64,000 bases of DNA from Ruegeria arenilitoris (GCF_013030985.1 NZ_WPYP01000001.1:868001-932000); one strand, 5' to 3'. Shown: positions 15,284-24,042, numbered from the stretch's first letter. Notes: generated from the letters alone by a model not told the origin. Numbers and translations: made by a program.

Positions 15284-15715
15284 ATGACCCACCTGCCCGA
15301 TCCAGACAGCCAACCCGAATTCTATCAGTCGGTGGCAACCAAACGCTTTGTTGCATGGCTCTTTGATATCGCCTTGATCTCGCTGCTATGCATCGTGCCG
15401 GTTTTCCTGACCTTCGGCGCGGGGCTGTTCTTTCTGCCGCTGATCTATGGCGTCATCAGTTTCGTCTACCGCGTCGTCACAATTGCCAACGGATCAGCAA
15501 CGCCGGGCATGCGCTTCATGGGCATCGAGCTGCGCGACGCCTTTGGCGCCCGCATGGACATGGGCAAAGCCGTGGCCCACACCGCCGGATATTTCGTCAG
15601 CATGGCGTTTTTCGTTGTCCAGATCGTCTCGGTCGTCATGATGCTGACCAGTGCACGCTGTCAGGGCCTGACCGATGCGTTCCTTGGTACGGTGATGATC
15701 AACCAGCGGGCATAA
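15284..15715 (+). CDS. RDD family membrane protein
   Basis: A 143-residue RDD-family protein. The Arg-Asp-type signature is partly visible as RFVAWLFDIALISLL (about residues 21-35) for the first membrane helix. The second conserved block, GSATPGMRFMGIELRD (about 70-85), matches the usual T-PGK-x-x-GI motif with Arg in place of Lys. Three membrane segments are predicted. RDD proteins have been linked to ion and compatible-solute tolerance in some bacteria, but function here is unknown. It sits 66 bp after the DUF2852 gene in the same direction. Confidence 0.85.
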   Translation: MTHLPDPDSQPEFYQSVATKRFVAWLFDIALISLLCIVPVFLTFGAGLFFLPLIYGVISFVYRVVTIANGSATPGMRFMGIELRDAFGARMDMGKAVAHTAGYFVSMAFFVVQIVSVVMMLTSARCQGLTDAFLGTVMINQRA

Positions 15716-15790
15716 AAAACAGCCGACTGAATCACTTGGCGGCTCAGGGAACCGTTGTTATCATCCTGTCTCAGGAGACACGGGACCTTC

Positions 15791-16615
15791 ATGCGACACA
15801 CGCTGCCAATTGCGCCGCAATTCTATGTGACGGCACCCCAGCCCTGCCCTTATCTTGAGGGCAGGATGGAGCGTAAGCTGTTCACCGCCCTGCAGGGCGA
15901 AGGGGCCGATCAGCTGAACAACTCACTGTCGCAACAAGGGTTTCGTCGGTCGCAGAACGTGCTCTACCGCCCCTCCTGCACCGATTGCGCTGCCTGCCTG
16001 TCGGCACGGATCAATGTCTCGGCCTTTCACCCCAGCAAAAGCCAGAAACGCGCCGTCAAGCGCAACGCCCACCTGCGGCGTCGGGCAAATTCGCCCTGGG
16101 CAACGGATGAGCAATACGAGCTGTTCCGCCGCTATCTGGATACCCGCCACGCCGATGGCGGCATGGCCGATATGGACGTGTTCGAATTCGCCGCGATGAT
16201 CGAGGAAACCCCGATCCGCAGCCGCGTGGTGGAATATGTCGATCCCGAAACCGGAGAACTGATAGCTGTCAGCCTGACCGACGTTCTCGATGACGGGCTG
16301 AGCATGGTCTATTCCTTCTATGATCCGGAACAGCCGCAAAGCTCGCTGGGCACCTATATGATCCTCGATCACATCGACATCGCGCGCGAGGCTGGCTTGC
16401 CCTATGTCTATCTCGGCTACTGGGTGCCCGGCAGCCCCAAGATGGGCTACAAAGCACGGTTCTCGGGGCTCGAGGCCTATATGCAGGGTGATTGGAACCG
16501 CGTCGACAATCCGACTGCGCTGGCACAGGCCAACCACCACCCCCTGTCAACAGCCCCGATCGCGGAACAGGTCGCTGGCATCCAACTGCCCGACCGCCAC
16601 CCGACAAAAGGGTGA
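15791..16615 (+). CDS. bpt: Aspartate/glutamate leucyl- or arginyl-tRNA-protein transferase
   Basis: A 274-residue aminoacyl-tRNA-protein transferase of the ATE/Bpt family, which adds Leu (Bpt) or Arg to N-terminal Asp or Glu of proteins and so feeds the N-degron pathway and ClpS/ClpAP. The N-terminal [13 protein letters not shown] (about 19-31), the cysteine-rich [16 protein letters not shown] (about 58-73) and the basic [12 protein letters not shown] stretch are characteristic, as is [17 protein letters not shown] (about 212-228). Genome pipelines call the alphaproteobacterial members arginyltransferases; the bacterial ones studied use Leu. ATG 15791 is chosen, 75 bp after the RDD gene. Confidence 0.9.
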   Translation: MRHTLPIAPQFYVTAPQPCPYLEGRMERKLFTALQGEGADQLNNSLSQQGFRRSQNVLYRPSCTDCAACLSARINVSAFHPSKSQKRAVKRNAHLRRRANSPWATDEQYELFRRYLDTRHADGGMADMDVFEFAAMIEETPIRSRVVEYVDPETGELIAVSLTDVLDDGLSMVYSFYDPEQPQSSLGTYMILDHIDIAREAGLPYVYLGYWVPGSPKMGYKARFSGLEAYMQGDWNRVDNPTALAQANHHPLSTAPIAEQVAGIQLPDRHPTKG

Positions 16616-16621
16616 TCCCTC

Positions 16622-17011
16622 ATGCAACAAAGCCTCCATGCTGTCACCCTTGTGGTGCCGGACTACGATACCGCTATTGCGTTTTACACCCGGACACTGA
16701 ACTTCACCCTGACCCGGGACATTGATCTGGGCGGCGGCAAGCGCTGGGTGCTGGTGACCCCTCCGGGTTCGACAAGCGGATCACTCTTACTGGCCCGGGC
16801 CGACGGTCCGAACCAGATCGCCGCCGTCGGCAACCAGACCGGAGGCCGCGTCGGCTTCTTCCTGCAAACTGATGATTTCGCCCGCGACCACGCCGCGATG
16901 CGCATCAAAGGCGTCCATTTCGAAGAAGACCCAAGACACGAACCTTACGGCACGGTGGCCGTCTGGCGCGATCCCTTCGGCAATCGCTGGGACCTGATCC
17001 AGTTCACCTGA
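16622..17011 (+). CDS. VOC family protein (glyoxalase/extradiol dioxygenase fold)
   Basis: A 129-residue vicinal-oxygen-chelate protein with two beta-alpha-beta-beta-beta modules: LHAVTLVVPDYDTAIAFYTRTL at the N-terminus and VGFFLQTDDFARDHAAM in the second half, ending in the usual AVWRDPFGNRWDLIQF. The DPFGN turn is a hallmark of the group. Candidate metal ligands are His5 and the Asp/Glu near the C-terminus. The reaction cannot be deduced. It begins 6 bp after the transferase gene stop, so the two are cotranscribed. Confidence 0.85.
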   Translation: MQQSLHAVTLVVPDYDTAIAFYTRTLNFTLTRDIDLGGGKRWVLVTPPGSTSGSLLLARADGPNQIAAVGNQTGGRVGFFLQTDDFARDHAAMRIKGVHFEEDPRHEPYGTVAVWRDPFGNRWDLIQFT

Positions 17012-17017
17012 TCCGCC

Positions 17018-17044
17018 CTTCATCTGGCCAAAAATATCTCGGGG
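17018..17044 (-). repeat. TATTTTTGGCCAGATGAAG intergenic repeat, copy 4
   Basis: On the minus strand: CCCCGAGATATTTTTGGCC then AGATGAAG, followed by GGCGGATC. Upstream on that strand GGCCAGCCC and GGGGAAGG segments can form stems. It lies downstream of dctM and antisense-adjacent to the VOC gene stop. Confidence 0.7.
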
Positions 17045-17101
17045 ATGAATTGGCCGCAGGCCAAGAAAGGGCTGGCCCCTTCCCCATGACACCAAAGCAT
17101 A

Positions 17102-17123
17102 GGGGGCCATACGGCCCCCTTTT
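17102..17123 (+). terminator. Terminator between convergent VOC and dctM genes
   Basis: GGGGGCC (17102-17108), loop ATAC, GGCCCCC (17113-17119), then TTTT. Perfect 7-bp GC stem; the T-run favours the plus strand, but the stem may also act on the dctM transcript. Confidence 0.8.
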
Positions 17124-17143
17124 CCATCTAGTCATGCAGCCGA

Positions 17144-19498
17144 TCAGTTCGGGATCAGATCCGGCACGATGGTCACAATCGACGGGAAGAACCACAGGAT
17201 CGCGATCCCCACCACCTGAATGATCACAAAGGGCACGATGCCGCGATAGATATGGCCCGTTGTCACTTCTTTGGGCGCGACCCCTCGTAAGTAGAACAAC
17301 GCGAACCCGAACGGCGGCGTCAGGAACGAGGTCTGCAAGTTCACCGCCACCATGATGGTCACCCATTTCGGATCGAACGACCCGCCATAGATCACCGGCC
17401 CCACAATTGGGATCACGATGTAGATGATCTCGAGGAAGTCCAGCACGAACCCGAGAATGAACAGCACCAGCATCACGATCAGGAAGACCGTGAACTCGTT
17501 GTCAAAGCTCTTGAGGAATTGCTGGATATAGTGCTCACCACCAAACGAGATCACCACGAGGTTCAACAGCTGTGAGCCGATCAGAATGGTAAAGACCATC
17601 GAGGTCACCTTGGCCGTCTCACGCACTACCGGGGTCAGCACCCCGCTGGAGAACAGGACCCAGCAGCCGTAGATCAGACCGAACAACGCATACAGATACG
17701 CCGCATAGGCCAGAACAAAGGCGATCCAGGTCTCGACCGTGACGTTGCCCTGATTGACCCGCAGATCGAAGTTCACGCCCAGCACCAGACAGATGATGAC
17801 GGCAAAGGTCGCCCAGATGATCACCTTGCCCGAGCGTTCCTGATCCTGCAGCTTGCGATAGGCCGCCAGCATGATCGCTCCGCCCGCCCCCAGCGCAGCC
17901 GCCGGTGTCGGGTTGGTAACACCCCCAAGGATCGAACCCAGCACCGCGATGATCAGAACCAGCGGTGGGAAGACCACCCGGATCAAATCGTTGCTGGAAC
18001 ACCGGATCGCGGCCTCCTTGGCGCCATAGATGGCCAGTGCAAACGGCAGGGCCAGCAACAAGAACGTGGCCCCGGACGAGGTCGTCGGCGAGATCAGCAC
18101 CAAGTCCACAAGCAGCATCAACAACAGGCCAATGGTCCCGAGGATCAGCGGCTGCGGCGATTTCGACGGCGCGATACCGCGGCCCATCAACAACGTCAGG
18201 CCCAGCAGCACCACAACCACCGCAACACCATTGCCGATCGGTGCAGCCGCCGCGATCTTGGCTTCCTGTGCTGCGGCCAGTTCTTCCTCGCTCAGGCGCG
18301 TGGAAGCCGCAGTTCCACCAGCGGCGTCAATGGCCTCTTGCTCGGTAACGGCCTGATCCCAGGCGGACTGACCGTGCAGCTCGATCATCGACGCTTTGCA
18401 CTCCGCCGACACGTTGGTCCGCAACGAGGCACCGGCGCCGATATCCGAGAAGGCGGACACATTGATGTTCTGGCTGCCAATCACACCCGCACTGCCCAGC
18501 AGAACCGCGCCCACGATCAGCGCGACCGGCGCGCCTAGCAACCAGGTCAGACCTTCGGCGCGAGTGATCGGCTCACCACCGCCGCCCGACATCTCGACCG
18601 CCGGGGCCTTTTCGGGATTCAGCAGCGCATAACCAAAGGCATAGAGCGCATAGAGCAGTGCCAGCATAATCCCCGGCAACAGCGCCGCCTGGAACAGCGT
18701 ACCCACCGAGACCACCGCAGGCTCACCCAGATAGGTCAGCGCATCGGTACATCCGGCATCAACCGCGCGGGTTTCCTGCGCGGTGGAATACAGATCACCG
18801 GCCAGCGTACCCAGCAGAACGATCACGATCGAGGGCGGAATGATCTGCCCCAGCGTGCCCGAGGCTGCAATCACACCGGTCGCCAGCTCCGGCGAATAGT
18901 TGTTCCGCAACATGGTCGGCAGCGCCAGCAGGCCCATGGTCACCACCGTCGCGCCGACGATGCCCGTAGAGGCCGCCAGAAACGCACCCACAACCACAAT
19001 CGACACGGCCAGACCGCCCGGCAGCGGGCCAAAGACCCGCGCCATCGTGGTCAGCAGATCGTTGGCGATCTTGGAGCGTTCCAGCGTGATCCCCATCAGC
19101 ACGAACATCAGCACGGCCAACAGGGTCTCGATGGATTGACCGGCAAGAACGCGTTCGTTGATACGGTTCACGATGAACGAAACATTGCGGTCCAGCGCGG
19201 TTTCCCAGCCCTGCACAAAGACCGGCTCGGCGATCCTGGGTAAGTCCGGGTATCGGAACGTGGACACTGTGTCAGGTTTGACCCCTGAATTGACCAGGTC
19301 CCGATAGGCTTGTGATCCGGTATCAATCGCCTGGTGGATCAGCAGCCCGGCACTGTCCAGCGCCGCGATGATCCCGAACGAGATGATACCCGCCCCACCG
19401 ATGGCAAAAGCCACCGGAAAGCCCGAGAGTATGCCTCCGAAAAGGCAGAAGAATACGATAATGAGGCCTATCTCGACGCCATCAAGTCCGAATAGCAT
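17144..19498 (-). CDS. TRAP transporter large permease subunit (DctM), extra-long form
   Basis: The large membrane subunit of a tripartite ATP-independent periplasmic transporter, which couples Na+ flow to solute uptake. At 784 residues it is far longer than the usual 425-430. The conserved N-terminal part (FGLDGVEIGLIIVFFCLFGGILSGFPVAFAIGG split over residues 3-35; then MGITLERSKIANDLL and the TGIVGATVVTMGLLALPTMLR core) and the C-terminal half (FLIVMLVLFILGFVLDFLEIIYIVIPIVGP; VAVNLQTSFLTPPFGFALFYLRG) are intact. They are separated by some 300 extra residues with additional membrane helices and a soluble stretch. Large DctM proteins with long DctQ partners are known in TakP-type systems. It is cotranscribed with dctQ, 17 bp away. 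Confidence 0.92.
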   Translation of the reverse strand: MLFGLDGVEIGLIIVFFCLFGGILSGFPVAFAIGGAGIISFGIIAALDSAGLLIHQAIDTGSQAYRDLVNSGVKPDTVSTFRYPDLPRIAEPVFVQGWETALDRNVSFIVNRINERVLAGQSIETLLAVLMFVLMGITLERSKIANDLLTTMARVFGPLPGGLAVSIVVVGAFLAASTGIVGATVVTMGLLALPTMLRNNYSPELATGVIAASGTLGQIIPPSIVIVLLGTLAGDLYSTAQETRAVDAGCTDALTYLGEPAVVSVGTLFQAALLPGIMLALLYALYAFGYALLNPEKAPAVEMSGGGGEPITRAEGLTWLLGAPVALIVGAVLLGSAGVIGSQNINVSAFSDIGAGASLRTNVSAECKASMIELHGQSAWDQAVTEQEAIDAAGGTAASTRLSEEELAAAQEAKIAAAAPIGNGVAVVVVLLGLTLLMGRGIAPSKSPQPLILGTIGLLLMLLVDLVLISPTTSSGATFLLLALPFALAIYGAKEAAIRCSSNDLIRVVFPPLVLIIAVLGSILGGVTNPTPAAALGAGGAIMLAAYRKLQDQERSGKVIIWATFAVIICLVLGVNFDLRVNQGNVTVETWIAFVLAYAAYLYALFGLIYGCWVLFSSGVLTPVVRETAKVTSMVFTILIGSQLLNLVVISFGGEHYIQQFLKSFDNEFTVFLIVMLVLFILGFVLDFLEIIYIVIPIVGPVIYGGSFDPKWVTIMVAVNLQTSFLTPPFGFALFYLRGVAPKEVTTGHIYRGIVPFVIIQVVGIAILWFFPSIVTIVPDLIPN

Positions 19499-19515
19499 TG
19501 TCTTGGTCTCCGTCC

Positions 19516-20442
19516 TTAATGTGCGCCTTCGTAGGCTTCTTCGCCCTCACCAAGGGTGTCCTTGTCGAGGTATTTTCCAACGCTATCCGGTCCTTCCACG
19601 TATTCCAGATACGACCGGTACAAAAAGGCGATCGCGTGCAGGAACACCATGGCCGCAAAGCAGACCAGCAGGATTTTGAACAGGAAATAGGCGTTGAACC
19701 CGTTGGGGCTGAACCCGATGGTTTCCACGTTCCAGCGCAGCGCGCGGGCCTTCATGACCAGTCGATCCAGAGCGTCACTGGCCGAGGGTTTCGGCACGAT
19801 CAGATGCCGCCACATGAAATACCAGCCATACATCCATGTCAGCACCGCGATGGGCATCATGAACAACAACGATCCCAGCATGTCGATAACGCGCTTGGCC
19901 CGGTGGCTGATCCCGGCATAGATCAGATCGACCCGCACGTGACCGCCCTGCACGAAGGTGTAGGTGCAGCACAGGCACACGACCATCGCGTTATAGAGTT
20001 TCAGCTCTTCCGCATACCAACTGATGTCCTGGCTGAACGGGATGCCCAGACCAAAGGACATGTCGGGCCGGGCAAACACCCGTTGCATGAAGACGATAAC
20101 GATTTGCTGGATCACCATCAGCAGGCCCGCCCAGGCGAAGAAACGCCCGGTCGTGTTGGCGAACCCTTCAAGAACACGCACCATCCCCCACATGAAGCTG
20201 CGGTAGTAGAGCCCGATGGCCGTCAGCACCAGAAACAGGGTGAATACCACAAAGAAGAACTCGACCGATCCGCCGTAATAGACAAAGCGCATGATGGCTT
20301 CTTTGTCCGACCAATTCAGCCAGAGTTGCGGATGCGTGATGGCGTATCCGAAATTATAGAAGGCTTCGGCAATGTTCTGAACGAACCACACCAGTCCGTT
20401 CCACAGGGCGCCGAAGAACGAGATACCGTTTTCGTCCTGCAT
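19516..20442 (-). CDS. TRAP transporter small permease subunit (DctQ), long form
   Basis: The small membrane subunit, 308 residues instead of the usual 160-200. The DctQ core is in the middle, with ARPDMSFGLGIPFSQDISWYAEE (split; about 130-152) followed by TYTFVQGGHVRVDLIYAGIS (about 168-187), the typical GGHVRVD motif. An additional helical segment precedes it and a 60-residue linker follows before the last helix. I use ATG 20442 with GGGGA upstream; a frame nine codons longer exists. It lies between dctP and dctM; a strong stem-loop separates it from dctP. Confidence 0.9.
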   Translation of the reverse strand: MQDENGISFFGALWNGLVWFVQNIAEAFYNFGYAITHPQLWLNWSDKEAIMRFVYYGGSVEFFFVVFTLFLVLTAIGLYYRSFMWGMVRVLEGFANTTGRFFAWAGLLMVIQQIVIVFMQRVFARPDMSFGLGIPFSQDISWYAEELKLYNAMVVCLCCTYTFVQGGHVRVDLIYAGISHRAKRVIDMLGSLLFMMPIAVLTWMYGWYFMWRHLIVPKPSASDALDRLVMKARALRWNVETIGFSPNGFNAYFLFKILLVCFAAMVFLHAIAFLYRSYLEYVEGPDSVGKYLDKDTLGEGEEAYEGAH

Positions 20443-20516
20443 GTTGTCCCCAGGTCGTATCGGTTGCACTGCTATTATGTGCGGCTTTGTCCGAACCGCG
20501 CATGTGCAACGGGAAA

Positions 20517-20542
20517 GGTTTCCCCGCTATTGCGGGGAAACC
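20517..20542 (-). promoter_or_regulatory. Intra-operon stem-loop after dctP
   Basis: GGTTTCCCCGC and GCGGGGAAACC form a perfect 11-bp stem with a TATT loop, between the dctP stop (20564) and dctQ start (20442). No T-run follows on the minus strand. Such hairpins between a solute-binding protein gene and its permease genes usually stabilise the binding-protein mRNA or partly terminate, giving more binding protein than permease. Confidence 0.8.
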
Positions 20543-20563
20543 AGTCTAGCATAGTTTCTGCGA

Positions 20564-21646
20564 TTAGCCGCGTACGCGGTTACGCTGCGTGGTGTAGACG
20601 CCCGAAGACAGGTCCAGCCAGCCAGCCGACGAGGTCGAGGACGCCACTGCGCTGTCGTGGATCTTCTTGAACAGCTCGTCGCCCATGTTCTCGTCCAGCA
20701 CTTCCTGGCTGGCCGCACCGAACGCATCCCAGACGCTGTCCGGGAATTCCATGACCTTGACGCCACCCGACTGCAGGCGCTGCAGTGCGGCACCGTTGTT
20801 GGCCAGGAATTGCGACAGGTTCCACTGGTGGCATTCGCCTGCAGCGATCTCGATGATCTTTTGCTGAGCAGGTGTCAGGCTTTCGAATACGTCGCGGTTG
20901 GTTGCCAGCGACAGACCCGCATTCGGCTCGTGGAAACCGGCGGTGTAGTAGACCTTGGTGATTTCCTGGAAACCGGCCTTTTCGTCGGCCCACGGACCGA
21001 TCCACTCGGTGCCGTCGATCGCGCCCGAGGACAGCGCCTGATACACTTCCGAGCCCGGAATGTTCTGCACCGACGCGCCCAGTTTACCCAGAGCTTTACC
21101 GCCCAGGCCCGGCATACGGAATTTCAGACCGTTGAAGTCATCGGGGCTGTTGATCTCTTTCGAGTACCAGCCACCTGCCTGTGCACCGGTGTTACCGGCT
21201 AGGAACGACTTGAGGCCGAAGATCTGGCCCAGCTCGTCATGCAGCTCCATGCCGCCATCCTGGTAGTACCAGTTGACCATTTCCTGAGCGGTCATGCCGA
21301 AGGGAACAGCGGTGAAGAAGGCATAGCCCGGGTGCTGGCCGACAAAGTAGTAGTCAGCCGCGTGATACATGTCAGCTTGGCCCGACGACACGGCGTCAAA
21401 AACCTCAAACGCGCCAACCAGTTCGCCGGCGGCCTTGATGTCAACGGTCAGATTTCCGTCCGACATTGCGGTGATGCTGTCGGCGCAACGCTGCGCGCTG
21501 TCGAAAACACCGGCCAGACCACGGCCCCACGAGGTTACCATGGTCAGCGTGCGCTTGCCCTGCGCATAAGCCGGAGCCGCCAGCGTGGTGGCAGCAGCTG
21601 CCGAGCCGCCCAGAGCAGATGTTTTCAGAAATGAACGACGATCCAT
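20564..21646 (-). CDS. TRAP transporter periplasmic solute-binding protein (DctP family, TakP-like)
   Basis: A 360-residue extracytoplasmic binding protein. The N-terminus (DRRSFLKTSALGG, residues 2-14) is a twin-arginine signal, with likely cleavage after APAYA (about residue 28), so it is exported folded through Tat. The family blocks NTGAQAGGWYSKEI, GLKFRMPGLGGKALGKLG (carrying the conserved ligand-binding Arg) and AIDGTEWIGPWADEK resemble Rhodobacter TakP, which binds 2-oxo acids with Na+. Ligand is therefore possibly a 2-oxo acid or related monocarboxylate; this is inference. It heads the operon, divergent from the histidine kinase. Confidence 0.9.
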   Translation of the reverse strand: MDRRSFLKTSALGGSAAAATTLAAPAYAQGKRTLTMVTSWGRGLAGVFDSAQRCADSITAMSDGNLTVDIKAAGELVGAFEVFDAVSSGQADMYHAADYYFVGQHPGYAFFTAVPFGMTAQEMVNWYYQDGGMELHDELGQIFGLKSFLAGNTGAQAGGWYSKEINSPDDFNGLKFRMPGLGGKALGKLGASVQNIPGSEVYQALSSGAIDGTEWIGPWADEKAGFQEITKVYYTAGFHEPNAGLSLATNRDVFESLTPAQQKIIEIAAGECHQWNLSQFLANNGAALQRLQSGGVKVMEFPDSVWDAFGAASQEVLDENMGDELFKKIHDSAVASSTSSAGWLDLSSGVYTTQRNRVRG

Positions 21647-21751
21647 ATGAGTGTTCCTCCCCTACATATTCAAAACCCGAAGAAATCCGGGTGCGGTCGT
21701 TGTCAATGCGCGACAGCTTAAACTGCGGATTTTGAATGTGAATACCAACAA

Positions 21752-21759
21752 CTACGTAG
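21752..21759. promoter_or_regulatory. CTACGTAG palindrome in the dctP/kinase divergent region
   Basis: The only perfect short palindrome in the 246-bp gap between dctP (minus) and the sensor kinase (plus), within AACTACGTAGAGGG. NarL-type regulators often bind TAC/GTA-containing palindromes, so it is a candidate site for the adjacent response regulator. Otherwise this gap shows no clear element. Confidence 0.35.
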
Positions 21760-21892
21760 AGGGTTGGGTTTTTAAAGCGCGACCGGTCATTTCCGTGGAA
21801 AATCCCTGCCGCACCCCGCATCTTAGGCAACCCCTGCACCCCAATGTCCAAAAATTTTGCATTTTCCCGCACTCTTGCGTATCGATTCGACC

Positions 21893-23326
21893 ATGAGGGG
21901 ATTTCGCAACCTGATTTCGCTGACCTACGGCCAGAAACTGTCGCTGGTCGCCGCAATTCCGTTGGTCGTTGCGGTGGCGGCGATTGCGGTGCTGGTTGCC
22001 CATGAATCCCGCGCCACCGCCGAGAGCGAGATACAGGCACTGGAACGCCGCCTGATCGAGGCCAAGAAAGAAGAGCTGAAGAACTATGTCACGCAGGCCC
22101 GGAACGGGTTTGCCTATATCTATGGCCGTGCGTCCCCGGATGACGCCGTCGCAAAGAACCTCGTGACGCAAATCCTTGCGGCCATGATCTACGGAAAAGA
22201 CGGGTTCTTTTTTGTCTATGATTATGACGGCACAAATCTGGTCAGTCCGCGCCAAACCCAGTTCATCAACCGCAACTGGGAGGGCCTGACGGACAGCGAC
22301 GGAACTCCGGTTGTGGACGAATTCATCAGCCTCGCCCGGCAAGGCGCCGGGTGGCACAGCTTCATGTGGCAAAAACCCTCGAACGGAGAAGAGGCGCAGA
22401 TGATCGCCTATGTCGTCGGCCTGCAGGACTGGCAATGGGCCGTCGGCACTGGCGTTTTTATTGACGACATCGTGGCCACCGTCGCCAACGCCCGCGCCGA
22501 GGTAGAGGCCCGCGTGCAGCGCACCTTCATGTATATCGGCGGCATCGCTCTGGCCGCCGTGCTGATCGTCTTTGCCTCAGGCATGTTGCTGAACGTCCGC
22601 GAACGGCGGCTGGCGGATGCCAAACTCAAGGAACTGACCCAGCGCGTGTTTGACGCGCAAGAGGAAGAGCGCGGTCGCGTGGCGCGCGAATTGCATGACG
22701 GGATCAGTCAGATTCTTGTGGGCGTACGTTACGCATTGGACAATGCGCGGCGGCGGCTTGAACGTGGGGATGAAAGCGGCGCACACGCCCCGCTGGACAA
22801 AGGGATCGATCACCTCGGCTCCGCGATTACCGAGGTCCGCCGCATCAGCCGCGACCTGCGCCCCGGTGTTTTGGACGATTTGGGCCTCGGCCCTGCCCTG
22901 AAAACGCTGACCGACGATTTCCGCGAACGCACTGGCATCGAGACCGAATTCACAACGGTGGTGTTCCGAAACCGGCTGGATCAGGACAGCAAGATCGCCC
23001 TATACCGGATCGCGCAAGAGGCGCTGACGAACATCGAACGCCACTCTGGTGCCACGCGTGTTACAATTGACCTGCGCGGCCACAAGAAAGGTGCAACAAT
23101 GCGCATCACCGACAACGGTCGGGGCTTGCCCAGCGGGCAGGATCAGGCCAGCACCGGAATCGGGTTGCGCAATATGGAAGAACGGATCGCACAGCTTGAC
23201 GGAACCCTGCGCATTCTGTCATCACGCGGCCCGCGTGGTGGTACTGTGATCGAGGTCAGCCTGCCGCTCAGCCACCTTCTGCCGCCGCAGGAAGAGTCCT
23301 CTCCGAACCGAAAGGCCGGCACATGA
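21893..23326 (+). CDS. Cache-domain sensor histidine kinase, NarL/HisKA_3 type
   Basis: A 477-residue membrane sensor kinase. Two membrane helices (about 15-36 and 211-233) bracket a periplasmic single Cache domain containing IYGKDGFFFVYDYDGTNLVSP (split about 99-119) and the GWHSFMWQKP segment, typical of small-organic-acid sensors. The HisKA_3 dimerisation domain has the phosphorylatable His268 in ARELHDGISQ, and the ATPase has NIERHSGA (N box), DNGRGLP (G1) and TGIGLRNMEER (G2). Its stop overlaps the regulator start (ATGA). Divergent orientation to a TRAP transporter suggests that it senses the transported solute and controls dctPQM. Confidence 0.92.
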   Translation: MRGFRNLISLTYGQKLSLVAAIPLVVAVAAIAVLVAHESRATAESEIQALERRLIEAKKEELKNYVTQARNGFAYIYGRASPDDAVAKNLVTQILAAMIYGKDGFFFVYDYDGTNLVSPRQTQFINRNWEGLTDSDGTPVVDEFISLARQGAGWHSFMWQKPSNGEEAQMIAYVVGLQDWQWAVGTGVFIDDIVATVANARAEVEARVQRTFMYIGGIALAAVLIVFASGMLLNVRERRLADAKLKELTQRVFDAQEEERGRVARELHDGISQILVGVRYALDNARRRLERGDESGAHAPLDKGIDHLGSAITEVRRISRDLRPGVLDDLGLGPALKTLTDDFRERTGIETEFTTVVFRNRLDQDSKIALYRIAQEALTNIERHSGATRVTIDLRGHKKGATMRITDNGRGLPSGQDQASTGIGLRNMEERIAQLDGTLRILSSRGPRGGTVIEVSLPLSHLLPPQEESSPNRKAGT

Positions 23327-23961
23327 CAGTCCGAGTTCTCATCGTAGACGATCACCCGATGGTGGCCGAAGGGATTCAGTCGATCCTGGAAAGCTATCCC
23401 GAAATCACGGTGGTCGGCACGCTCGGCACCGGTCAGGAGGCCGTCGATCAGGTCACCGAACTGTCCCCCGATGTCATCCTGATGGACCTGAACATGCCCG
23501 GTCTGGGTGGTCTCAGCGCAACCGAAATGATCCTCGAACGCCTGCCAGACACCCGCATCCTGATCCTATCGATGCATGACAGCCCGGAATATATCTCGAC
23601 CGCGCTCAGCCACGGCGCCAAGGGATATGTGCTGAAAGACGTCCCGACGGATGAGATCAAACAGGCCATCGACGCCGTCATGCGCGGCGAGCAATACCTG
23701 TGCACGGGTGCAAGCGGATCGCTGGAACCCAAAAAGGACAGCGCACGCGAAGCCTTGACGGGGCGCGAGCAGACGATCCTGCTGGAACTCGCACAAGGCA
23801 AATCAAACAAAGAGGTCGCCCTGGCGCTGGAAATATCCGTGCGCACGGTGGAGACCCATCGCAAGAACATCAAACGCAAGCTGGGAATTTCATCCACGGC
23901 TGGCCTGACCCGTTATGCGCTCGAACACGGGGTGCTGCAAGGCACCAGCCCCGGCTTCTAA
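23323..23961 (+). CDS. NarL/FixJ-family response regulator
   Basis: A 212-residue two-domain regulator. The receiver has the acidic pair Asp9-Asp10 (IVDDHP), phospho-acceptor Asp55 (LMDLNMPG), Thr/Ser in LILSMHD and Lys in GYVLKD. A LuxR-type helix-turn-helix follows at about 145-205 (LTGREQTILLELAQGKSNKE; SVRTVETHRKNIKRKLG). It is translationally coupled to the kinase. The likely targets are the divergent TRAP operon and its own operon; no other target is in view. Confidence 0.93.
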   Translation: MTVRVLIVDDHPMVAEGIQSILESYPEITVVGTLGTGQEAVDQVTELSPDVILMDLNMPGLGGLSATEMILERLPDTRILILSMHDSPEYISTALSHGAKGYVLKDVPTDEIKQAIDAVMRGEQYLCTGASGSLEPKKDSAREALTGREQTILLELAQGKSNKEVALALEISVRTVETHRKNIKRKLGISSTAGLTRYALEHGVLQGTSPGF

Positions 23962-23969
23962 GCGCACCC

Positions 23970-24025
23970 GCAGCGCGGAACGCGCTGCCCGGCCCAACCG
24001 GCGGAGATGCGCCGCAGGCGCATCG
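23970..24025. terminator. Two strong hairpins between convergent genes
   Basis: GCAGCGCG-GAA-CGCGCTGC (23970-23988) and GATGCGCC-GCA-GGCGCATC (24007-24025) are both perfect 8-bp stems with 3-nt loops. They fill the gap between the regulator (plus) and the VOC gene (minus). There is no T-run, so they may work as transcription barriers or RNA-end stabilisers. Confidence 0.6.
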
Positions 24026-24042
24026 ACAACGGGCGGGAGGGC

